Program-made: the position numbers and the translations under genes
Notes under the pieces: model-generated
The model's database searches: none
Told to the model about the DNA's origin: nothing
Seen by the model: only the letters and a program-made list of their open reading frames with translations
From: Candidatus Hydrogenedentota bacterium
GTDB taxonomy: Bacteria; Hydrogenedentota; Hydrogenedentia; Hydrogenedentales; CAITNO01
Direction of reading: 5' to 3'
Length of the DNA: 12,035 nt
Assembly (NCBI GenBank): GCA_029554925.1
Contig: JAKPUV010000028.1
Location: forward strand, 1-12,035
In this document: in pieces, positions 1 to 5,267 of the stretch
Layout: each line of letters opens with the position of its first letter
Numbering within the stretch: the stretch's first letter is position 1

Positions 1-339
1 ATCCATCGCGTAATCCGCATCATCGCCCCCCAGATAGGTGGACCACACGTGGGCGCCCGCCGGGGTCAGCTTCACGAGCCATCCGTCCGCGCCGCCGCCA
101 TAAGCGGCGTCCCACCCGCCGCCCACCCAGGGCGCGGCGGAGGTGGTGGTGGAGCCGACGACGTAGACGTTTCCCTGCGAGTCCACCGCGACGCCGTATG
201 CGTCCTCGGTGGATTCTCCGCCCATGTAGGTGCCCCAGGCCACCGACGGTGCGGCGGCGGCGGGCAGCGCGGAAAACAGCCCTGCGAGGGAGGACAGGAG
301 AAGCAGGACGCCAGTCTTGAAAAATGCGCGTGACTTCAT
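1..339 (-). CDS. Secreted SBBP-repeat (beta-propeller) protein, N-terminal part
   Basis: This is the first 113 codons of a gene that runs off the left edge; no stop is seen in this frame. Residues 1 to about 30 form a Sec signal peptide: basic start MKSR, FFK, a hydrophobic core VLLLLSSLAGLF, then an Ala-rich cleavage region. Next comes WGTYMGG..EDAYGVAVDSQGNVYVVGSTT (about 35-65) and then DGWLVKLTPAG..VWSTYLGGDDADYA (about 85-111). This is the repeating pattern of the SBBP family (beta-propeller repeat), found in exported or surface proteins of several phyla. The start is supported by AGAGG about 6-7 nt upstream of the ATG. The product is probably extracellular or cell-surface; its binding partner cannot be told from this fragment. 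It is divergent from rubrerythrin and separated from it by a 761-bp gene-free stretch. Confidence 0.78.
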   Translation of the reverse strand, partial: MKSRAFFKTGVLLLLSSLAGLFSALPAAAAPSVAWGTYMGGESTEDAYGVAVDSQGNVYVVGSTTTSAAPWVGGGWDAAYGGGADGWLVKLTPAGAHVWSTYLGGDDADYAMD

Positions 340-449
340 GAGGGACCTCTTTCTCGTGGCGGGGGCGTGGATGCCCGGAGAGATACGCAACCGAAACATG
401 GGTCTGACCGAAACCCATAAAACTGAGAATAACCGTCCCGCCGCCCCTC

Positions 450-478
450 ATGGTAGACCAAGCGCCGGGACCTGTCAA
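450..478 (-). promoter_or_regulatory. Sigma70-type promoter for the SBBP-repeat gene
   Basis: On the minus strand a perfect -35 box TTGACA (473-478) is followed after exactly 17 bp by TACCAT (450-455), which matches four of six bases of the -10 consensus. Transcription would begin near 443 and give a leader of about 100 nt before the ATG at 339. The leader has a small hairpin, ATGGGT/ACCCAT (398-403 with 413-418, 9-nt loop), and an AGAGG ribosome site. The fit to a housekeeping promoter is good by eye but untested. Confidence 0.6.
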
Positions 479-505
479 GGAGAAACTGCGGGTTGCTTTC
501 GGAAG

Positions 506-524
506 CAGGGCAATCGCACTAAAA
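506..524 (+). repeat. 19-bp dispersed repeat, copy 1
   Basis: CAGGGCAATCGCACTAAAA in forward orientation. It forms the left end of the MITE-like segment. Two further exact copies occur in this window, one inverted at 951-969 and one forward at 11811-11829. Confidence 0.85.
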
Positions 525-587
525 GGCCTCTCGAGAAACGCCTGCGACCGGCATGAACGCTCCTCGGATACGTGATTTGGTGTTTGT

Positions 588-602
588 TGTCCCAACGGGA
601 CA
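588..602. repeat. 15-nt hairpin, 6-bp stem and 3-nt loop
   Basis: TGTCCC-AAC-GGGACA is a perfect palindrome with a three-base loop. The same geometry recurs at 794-808, 881-897, 5018-5032, 5091-5107, 5151-5167 and 5226-5242. Confidence 0.6.
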
Positions 603-793
603 TCTGCATATTGTCCAAGCAGGCCGCCGCCCATTACCGCAGCCCCGGGTCCGCGCGGCGCGCAGCGCCTTGGAGTGCGGTAGCTTGCTGCCGCCTTTCT
701 TCGCGTGGGCTTGCCCGCGCGCGGGCACACGAAAAACGACTGGGACGGCGCGTTTCCCCAAGGCCGGCACGGTCCCCCCGCCGCAATTTCGGC

Positions 794-808
794 TGCCCCG
801 TTGGGGCA
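794..808. repeat. 15-nt hairpin, 6-bp stem and 3-nt loop
   Basis: TGCCCC-GTT-GGGGCA, a perfect stem with the same layout as the hairpin at 588-602, inside the same MITE-like segment. Confidence 0.6.
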
Positions 809-880
809 TGATGGTTCTGCGCGGGCAACCCAGGACAGGCCTGGCCCTTCGGGCGGCGGCCTGGCCTGGGCTATATTCGG

Positions 881-897
881 CAACGCTTTCAGCGTTG
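881..897. repeat. 17-nt hairpin, 7-bp stem and 3-nt loop
   Basis: CAACGCT-TTC-AGCGTTG, a perfect stem with a three-base loop inside the MITE-like segment. Its stem sequence differs from the CCCC-type hairpins but its geometry is the same. Confidence 0.55.
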
Positions 898-950
898 AAG
901 AGGCCGGATAAAGGGCGATTGCCGTACTTCACCCAGAAAGCCCCCACGGA

Positions 951-969
951 TTTTAGTGCGATTGCCCTG
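951..969 (-). repeat. 19-bp dispersed repeat, copy 2 (inverted)
   Basis: Exact reverse complement of the copy at 506-524, forming the right end of the MITE-like segment. A partial echo, GCGATTGCC at 915-923, lies 44 bp upstream of the same nine bases in this copy (959-967). Confidence 0.85.
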
Positions 970-979
970 TTTTCGGAAG

Positions 980-1100
980 GTGCTTGCATGGCGTTTGCGC
1001 ATCTGATAAGGTTTCCTGACAAGAGCCGCGTGGCGCGGTTCCGGCGGGGAAGATCCCCGGATGCGCGCGCCCGCACCAACCAGAGAGAGGGACGGTCATC
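980..1100 (+). promoter_or_regulatory. Rubrerythrin upstream leader, weak promoter candidate
   Basis: A weak promoter-like pair is TTGCAT (984-989) and GATAAG (1005-1010), with a short 15-bp spacer. The stretch also holds a small hairpin, GGGG-AAGAT-CCCC (1046-1058), and the ribosome site GAGAGAGG (1083-1090) ahead of the rubrerythrin ATG. I see no clear PerR or Fur box. Confidence 0.3.
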
Positions 1101-1604
1101 ATGGGCAGCATGGACAATCTTCAGGCGGCGTTTGCGGGCGAGAGCCAGGCCAACCGGAAGTACCTGGCGTTTGCGAAGAAGGCGGAGCAGGAGGGGTTTC
1201 CGCAGGTGGCGAAGCTGTTCCGCGCGGCGGCGGAGGCCGAGACGGTGCACGCCCACGCGCACCTGCGCGCCATGGGCGGCGTGACCACCACGCTGGAGCA
1301 TTTGCAGCAGGCGATTGACGGCGAGGGGCACGAGTTCCAGGAGATGTACCCGCCGTTCGTGGAGGAGGCGGTGGCCGAGGGCAACCGCAAGGCGGAGATC
1401 AGCTTCCGCAACGCCATGACCGTCGAGGGGACGCACCACGGGCTGTACCAGGGCGCGCTGGCGGCGGTGCAGGCGGGCGGTGATCTTCCGGCCGCGCCGA
1501 TCTATGTGTGCGAGATTTGCGGCCACACGCATGTCGGCGACGACGTGCCCGACCGCTGCCCCGTGTGCAACGCGCCGAAGGAGCGGTTCTTCGAGGTGAA
1601 GTGA
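1101..1604 (+). CDS. Rubrerythrin (ferritin-like diiron plus rubredoxin domain)
   Basis: Rubrerythrin reduces hydrogen peroxide to water in the cytoplasm of anaerobes, taking electrons through its rubredoxin centre. The 167-residue protein has the standard order. A four-helix ferritin-like domain (about 4-130) carries the diiron ligands: E14 in GESQANRKY, E47-T-V-H50, a Glu near 78-81 and E109-G-T-H112. A C-terminal rubredoxin domain has C137-x2-C140 and C153-x2-C156. The ATG at 1101 lies 10 nt after GAGAGAGG; an in-frame ATG three codons later (1110) is the alternative start. The next gene downstream also has a rubredoxin module and lies on the same strand 178 nt away, which suggests joint function in oxidative-stress defence. 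The closest family types are rbr and rbr-like peroxidases. Confidence 0.96.
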   Translation: MGSMDNLQAAFAGESQANRKYLAFAKKAEQEGFPQVAKLFRAAAEAETVHAHAHLRAMGGVTTTLEHLQQAIDGEGHEFQEMYPPFVEEAVAEGNRKAEISFRNAMTVEGTHHGLYQGALAAVQAGGDLPAAPIYVCEICGHTHVGDDVPDRCPVCNAPKERFFEVK

Positions 1605-1622
1605 GGCGGCAAACGCCCCCGC

Positions 1623-1712
1623 CGTCATTCCCGCGCACGCGGGAATCCATCCGGGGTCGGCCGGTTGCGTCCCGAGCCGAAGGCATGGGCCCCCGCTTTC
1701 GCGGGGGTGACG
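1623..1712. repeat. Palindromic intergenic element with ATTCCC-type ends
   Basis: The element opens with CGTCATTCCCGCG (1623-1635) and closes with CGCGGGGGTGACG (1700-1712), imperfect reverse complements of each other. The first half contains a perfect 20-bp palindrome (1627-1646) of the form ATTCCC-8 nt-GGGAAT. The second half contains CCCCCGC-TTTC-GCGGGGG (1690-1707). Elements of this kind are widespread in bacteria and resemble the dRS3 repeats described in Neisseria. It fills most of the gap between rubrerythrin and the FMN-protein gene and may act as an attenuator or RNA-processing site. Confidence 0.65.
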
Positions 1713-1782
1713 AGGGTGCGGGTTTTCACGGCGCGCGGTATGAAGACTGCGGCGCGCCCCAACATTGCCGGGAGGATACGTT

Positions 1783-3210
1783 ATGTCCGCCGTGGAAAAA
1801 GAATGGGTGTGCATCGTCTGCGGGTATGTCCACAAGGGGCCGGAGCCGCCGGACGAGTGTCCGGTGTGCGGGGCGGGCCCGGGGGACTTTGAGGAGCAGG
1901 CCCCGCTGCCCGCGCCGAAGCCCGCCGTGGCCGCGCCCGCCGCACCTGTTGCGGCCCCGGCGGCGGAAGGTCCGGGCGGTGTGGACGCCGGCTACCTGTC
2001 CGCGTGGCGCAAGGACAAGGACGACGGCGAGCCGGGCATGGCCCGCATCCAGCAGATGGCGCTGTCGGGGGAGAGCGAGATCACGGCCATGCGCACGCGC
2101 CGCCCCGTGCCGGGGTGGGACGCCGTCCTGTTCAAGGGCGTCCAGCTGTCGCGCCTGCCGCTGAACGAGGACGAGCCGGTGACCCTGCGCACGGTGATCG
2201 GGCCGGGGGCGGCAACGCCCGTGGTGCTCGACGTCCCGTTCTACGTGTCCCACATGTCCTTTGGCGCGCTCTCGCGCGAGGCGAAGATCGCCCTGGCGCG
2301 GGGCTCCAGGCGCGCGGGCACGGCCATCTGCTCCGGCGAGGGCGGGCTCCTGCCCGAGGAGCGCGCCGAGGCGGGCGTCTACATCTACGAGATCGGCACC
2401 GCGCCCTTTTCATGGCGCGAGGCGGCGGTCCGCCAGGCGGACGCCGTGGAGATCAAGATCGGCCAGGCGGCCAAGCCGGGGCTTGGCGGCCACCTGCCCC
2501 AGGCGAAGATCACCGAAGAGATCGCGGCGATCCGCGGCATCCCGCGCGACCGCGACGCCATCTCGCCGGGGCGGCCCTTCCATCTGGAGCGGCCCGAGGA
2601 CCTGGCGGCCACGGTGGCGCAGCTCCGCGAATGGATTGGCGGCCGGCCCGTGGGCGTGAAGGTGGCGGCGTGCCACATCGAGGAGGACCTGGCCATCGCC
2701 CTCGCGGCGGAGCCCGACTTCATCACCGTGGACTGCCGCGGCGGCGGCACCGGCGCGGGCCCCGCCTTCGTCAAGGACAACACCTGCCTCCCGCCGGTCT
2801 ACGCGGTCCACCGCGCGCGGCGCTTCCTCGACCAGGCCGGGAGCCGGGTCACCCTGTGCGTCACCGGCGGCTTCCGCGACAGCGCGGACATCGCCAAGGC
2901 GATCGCCCTCGGTGCCGACGCCGTGGCCCTCGCGACGGCGTCGCTCATCGCCATCGGCTGCCAGCAGTACCGCGTGTGCCAGACCGGCAAATGCCCCGTC
3001 GGCATCACCACCCACGACCCGGCCCTGCGCGCCCGCCTCGACGTGGAGCAGTCCGCCCGCCGCTTCGCCAACTTCGCGGCGGTCCTGCGCCACGAGCTCG
3101 AGGCCTTCGCCCGCATCAACGGCCGCGCCGACATCCACGACCTAAGCCGCTCCGACCTCGTCACCACCTGCGAGGACATCGCAATCCACGCTGGCATCGA
3201 GCACGCCTGA
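1783..3210 (+). CDS. Rubredoxin / FMN-binding glutamate synthase-domain fusion protein
   Basis: This 475-residue protein joins a rubredoxin (C10-x2-C13 and C26-x2-C29), an Ala/Pro-rich linker (about 40-66) and the FMN-binding synthase domain of the GltB family (about 85-460). Visible family signatures are MSFGALS (158-164), KPGLGGHLP (231-239), VDCRGGGTGAGP (316-327), TGGFRDSADIAKAIALGADA (361-380) and the 3Fe-4S cysteines C393-x5-C399-x4-C404. The glutaminase domain of full GltB is absent and no gltD lies nearby, so ordinary glutamine-dependent glutamate synthesis cannot be assumed. Electrons probably pass between rubredoxin, Fe-S centre and FMN. The start at 1783 is chosen because GGAGGA lies 6 nt upstream; the upstream TTG at 1765 has no such site. 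It is next to rubrerythrin, so it may serve as or accept from a rubredoxin-type electron carrier. Similar fusions exist in anaerobes, but the substrate is not clear. Confidence 0.88.
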   Translation: MSAVEKEWVCIVCGYVHKGPEPPDECPVCGAGPGDFEEQAPLPAPKPAVAAPAAPVAAPAAEGPGGVDAGYLSAWRKDKDDGEPGMARIQQMALSGESEITAMRTRRPVPGWDAVLFKGVQLSRLPLNEDEPVTLRTVIGPGAATPVVLDVPFYVSHMSFGALSREAKIALARGSRRAGTAICSGEGGLLPEERAEAGVYIYEIGTAPFSWREAAVRQADAVEIKIGQAAKPGLGGHLPQAKITEEIAAIRGIPRDRDAISPGRPFHLERPEDLAATVAQLREWIGGRPVGVKVAACHIEEDLAIALAAEPDFITVDCRGGGTGAGPAFVKDNTCLPPVYAVHRARRFLDQAGSRVTLCVTGGFRDSADIAKAIALGADAVALATASLIAIGCQQYRVCQTGKCPVGITTHDPALRARLDVEQSARRFANFAAVLRHELEAFARINGRADIHDLSRSDLVTTCEDIAIHAGIEHA

Positions 3211-3231
3211 GGGAGGGGGCGTGTCCGCAAT

Positions 3232-3304
3232 GTAGACGCGGCATCCTGCCGCGTTCTTCGGGTCAACGGTAATCCCAAGGAACGCGCCTGGAAGGCGCGT
3301 CTAC
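3232..3304. repeat. Paired hairpins forming an imperfect inverted repeat
   Basis: Both arms begin, read inward, with GTAGACGCG. The left arm (3232-3258) contains ACGCGGC-ATCCT-GCCGCGT. The right arm (3277-3304, read on the minus strand) is closely similar and contains ACGCGCC-TTCCA-GGCGCGT. Each arm is a 7-bp hairpin and the two arms are reverse-complementary with a few mismatches. It lies 21 bp after the stop of the FMN protein and may end its transcript, since TTCTT follows the first hairpin. Confidence 0.6.
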
Positions 3305-3366
3305 GTTGGCCACCCCGCAGCCATAGTTGCTCCCCACCTGCGGCGGGGGCGCGCCATGCCGTCTGT

Positions 3367-3395
3367 TTGCCCCGGCGGGGGCCACAGCGTAGACT
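3367..3395 (+). promoter_or_regulatory. Candidate promoter for the DUF1080 / TVP38 gene pair
   Basis: TTGCCC (3367-3372) and TAGACT (3390-3395) each match four of six consensus bases and are separated by 17 bp. Start of transcription would fall near 3402, giving a leader of about 60 nt. This is a match by eye of moderate quality. Confidence 0.38.
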
Positions 3396-3464
3396 GATGC
3401 CAGCCCAACGGGTTCGGCCGCGCATTTCGCGGGGCGCGTCCGCAACGGGTTTCTGGAGATGCGC

Positions 3465-4253
3465 ATGGACATCCGGTGGATCGGCGGTTGCGGGCAGTCG
3501 ATGTGTTTGGGGCTGGCTTTGGCCCTGGCGGGGCTGGGAATGGCCGGCTGCGCGACCGGTGCGGGCGGGTGCAGCGACGGCGAACCACCGGCCTGCGGGG
3601 CTTCGGCCGCATCGGACAGCGAGGGGTTCATCCCGCTCTTCAACGGGAAGGACTTCACCGGGTGGGAGAGCCCGGACATGAGCTACTGGACCATTGAGGA
3701 CGGCGCGATCACCGGCCGCATCACCAAGGAGCACCCCTGCACGGTCAACCAGTACCTCGTGTGGGAGGGCGGCGCCATGGCCGACTTCGAGCTGACAATG
3801 AACTACCGCATGTGGGGAGACGCGGCGTCGAACGGCGGCTTCCAGTTCCGGAGCAAGCTCCTGCCGGACCACGACATCGCCGGGTACCAGATGGACAACA
3901 ACCTGAAGACGGACTGGCTGGTGCGGCTCTATGACGAGTGGGGGCGGCACGACCTCGCCCTGCGCGGGGAGAGGACGGTCTTCGGCCCCGACGGCGCCAA
4001 GACCGTGACGCCCATCCCCGAAGCGCAGGGGAAGGCCCCCTTCCGGCTCGAGGACTGGCACGCGTACCGCCTCGTCTGCCGCGGCACCCATATCACCCTC
4101 TACGTCAACGGGCAGCTCATGGCCGAGGTGGAGGACAACGACCCGGCCCAGCTCGACCGCTCCGGCATTCTGGGCCTCCAGCTCCACAGCGGCGACCCCG
4201 TGACGGTCCAGTTCAAGGACATCCTCTACAAGCCGCTGCCGCCGGAGAAGTGA
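3465..4253 (+). CDS. DUF1080 (3-keto-disaccharide hydrolase family) lipoprotein
   Basis: The 262-residue product begins with a hydrophobic signal segment (about 14-28) ending in LGMAGC, a plausible lipobox with Cys at position 29, so it is probably anchored to a membrane outside the cytoplasm. The linker after it is Gly/Ser/Ala-rich. The rest fits the DUF1080 fold, a concanavalin-like beta-sandwich: FIPLFNGKDFTGWE near 55-68, a middle segment SNGGFQFRSK and a late segment FRLEDWHAYRLVCRGTHITLYVNG. Family members cleave 3-keto-glycosides or act as sugar-binding modules. I chose the ATG at 3465 because GGAG (3455-3458) is 6 nt away; the in-frame ATG at 3459 directly abuts that site. The TVP38-family gene follows after 12 bp. 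The enzyme activity is inferred from family membership only. Confidence 0.88.
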   Translation: MDIRWIGGCGQSMCLGLALALAGLGMAGCATGAGGCSDGEPPACGASAASDSEGFIPLFNGKDFTGWESPDMSYWTIEDGAITGRITKEHPCTVNQYLVWEGGAMADFELTMNYRMWGDAASNGGFQFRSKLLPDHDIAGYQMDNNLKTDWLVRLYDEWGRHDLALRGERTVFGPDGAKTVTPIPEAQGKAPFRLEDWHAYRLVCRGTHITLYVNGQLMAEVEDNDPAQLDRSGILGLQLHSGDPVTVQFKDILYKPLPPEK

Positions 4254-4265
4254 GACGCGCGCGCC

Positions 4266-4967
4266 ATGAACGATAGTCCCCCCGAAATCACGCCGGGACG
4301 GGCGCTGTCCGGGCTGAAGTTTTTCCTGCTGGTGCTGCTGGTGGGGGCGGGGTGGCTTGTCCTGCGGGGGACGCCGGTGGGGGACGCGGTGCGGGACTAT
4401 GAATGGGTGCGGGGGCGGATTCTGGAGAGCGGGGCGTGGGGCGGGTGGCTGTTTGCGGCGGGGGGGGCCGTCCTGACGATGGCGGGGCTCCCGCGCATGG
4501 CGCTGGCCTTTGCGGGGGGCGTGGTGTTTGGGGCGGTGTGGGGGACGGTGTGGTCGCTGCTGGGCGCGCTGCTGGGGGCGGGGGCGCTGTTCCATCTGGC
4601 GCGGTTTCTGGGGCGGGACTTCGTGCTGCCGCGCCTGCCGGCGCGGATCCGCCGCTATGACACGCTGCTGCGGGAGAACACGTTTCTGGTGATCCTCTCG
4701 ATCCGGTTCTTCCCGCTGGGGCACAACACGCTGACCAACCTGCTCGCGGGGGTGAGCACGGCGCGCGCGCTGCCGTTCTTCGCGGCGACGCTGGCGGGCT
4801 ACCTGCCGACGACGGTGGTCTTCGCCCTGATGGGCGCCGGGCTCCAGAAGGCGTCGCTCCTGCAGACGGCGGCGGGCGCGGGCCTGTTCCTGGTGTCCGT
4901 GGGGATCATGGCGTTCGCGGCGCGGCGCATCCGCGCGCAGGCGGGCGGCGGGGGACGGCGGCTCTGA
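4266..4967 (+). CDS. TVP38/TMEM64 family (DedA superfamily) membrane protein
   Basis: A 233-residue inner-membrane protein of the VTT (SNARE-associated) family. It has about six hydrophobic stretches: roughly 16-33, 58-73, 78-97, 98-115, 138-162 and 168-220. Family features include GLPRMALAFAGGVVFG (74-89), the GRDFV segment at 116-120, IRFFPLGHNTLTNLLAG (146-162) with Arg, Pro and Asn at the expected places, and GYLPTTVVFALMG (178-190). Family members are linked to membrane lipid transport and envelope homeostasis. The tail (221-233) is basic and Gly-rich. It starts 12 bp after the DUF1080 lipoprotein, so the two are probably co-transcribed; the ribosome site is weak and may rely on coupling. 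The plus strand is very G-rich across 4330-4560. Confidence 0.88.
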   Translation: MNDSPPEITPGRALSGLKFFLLVLLVGAGWLVLRGTPVGDAVRDYEWVRGRILESGAWGGWLFAAGGAVLTMAGLPRMALAFAGGVVFGAVWGTVWSLLGALLGAGALFHLARFLGRDFVLPRLPARIRRYDTLLRENTFLVILSIRFFPLGHNTLTNLLAGVSTARALPFFAATLAGYLPTTVVFALMGAGLQKASLLQTAAGAGLFLVSVGIMAFAARRIRAQAGGGGRRL

Positions 4968-5017
4968 CTAGGGCAGTTCAAACGAACGGTGGCCGTTCTT
5001 GCACGTCCGGGTTCCAC

Positions 5018-5242
5018 TTCCCCGCAGGGGAAGAATGTGAGTAGCCGGAGGTGACCAAAGGGAACCTCCGGACGGCAACCCCCAGTTCTACAACCCCGAA
5101 GGGGTTGAACGCGCTTTCCCAGCATGCCGGTCTGCGGATATGTTCACATTCAACCCCTTCGGGGTTGGATTCTTCGGGACGCGCGCACCGGAGGTTCCCT
5201 TCGGTCACCTCCGGCTACTGACATTTGTCCCCTTCGGGGACA
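5018..5242. repeat. Large inverted repeat built from nested hairpins
   Basis: The left arm (5018-5109) and right arm (5149-5242) are reverse complements over about 90 bp around a 39-nt centre. Each arm contains, from outside in, a CCCC/GGGG hairpin (5018-5032; 5226-5242), a CCGGAGGT/ACCTCCGG hairpin (5045-5071; 5188-5214) and a second CCCC/GGGG hairpin (5091-5107; 5151-5167). The segments 5041-5071 and 5188-5218 match at 30 of 31 positions. The stretch between the middle and inner hairpins is the least conserved part. It fills the gap between two convergent genes, so a role as a bidirectional terminator is plausible. It could also be a cassette of REP-like elements. Confidence 0.8.
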
Positions 5243-5267
5243 TTCCCCCTGAAGCGGTATCCGTCTC

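Larger units (their letters stand above)
497..979. mobile_element. MITE-like element with 19-bp inverted ends and 9-bp flanking repeat
   Basis: CAGGGCAATCGCACTAAAA at 506-524 recurs as its exact reverse complement at 951-969, so a 464-bp segment is bounded by perfect 19-bp inverted repeats. The direct repeat TTTCGGAAG lies immediately outside the left end (497-505) and one base outside the right end (971-979), as a target-site duplication would. No transposase or other convincing gene lies inside. The interior carries several short palindromes (588-602, 713-726, 794-808, 881-897). It could be a non-autonomous transposable element moved in trans, or two copies of a dispersed extragenic motif in opposite orientation. 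The flanking 9-mer favours the first reading, though it is itself a near-palindrome. Confidence 0.5.
340..1100. other. Gene-free stretch between divergent SBBP and rubrerythrin genes
   Basis: No reading frame here resembles a known protein; the long open frames on both strands look like products of high GC content. From left to right it holds the SBBP leader and promoter (340-478), a MITE-like segment with inverted ends (497-979), and the rubrerythrin leader (about 980-1100). Its base composition is more mixed than that of the flanking genes, and short palindromes are frequent. Confidence 0.7.

Noticed and set aside
340..979. Possible CRISPR array or retron-like region
   Set aside because: The repeats are few, not evenly spaced and partly inverted. 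No cas or reverse-transcriptase gene is present in the window.
1765..1782. Upstream TTG start for the rubredoxin-FMN protein
   Set aside because: It would place the GGAGGA ribosome site inside the gene. The ATG at 1783 has ideal spacing and leads directly into the rubredoxin domain.
519..1835. Long minus-strand open frame of 438 codons
   Set aside because: It crosses the MITE-like segment, runs antisense to rubrerythrin and translates the palindromic element at 1623-1712. It has no recognisable domain and is rich in Arg and Ala, as expected of GC-rich shadow frames.
4330..4560. G-quadruplex-forming runs on the plus strand
   Set aside because: Many G runs occur, but they lie inside the TVP38-family coding sequence and follow from Gly, Gly-Ala and Val codon choice; there is no sign of separate function.
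2799..4724. Minus-strand open frame of 641 codons
   Set aside because: It is antisense to three well-supported genes and has the Arg/Pro/His-rich composition of a shadow frame.
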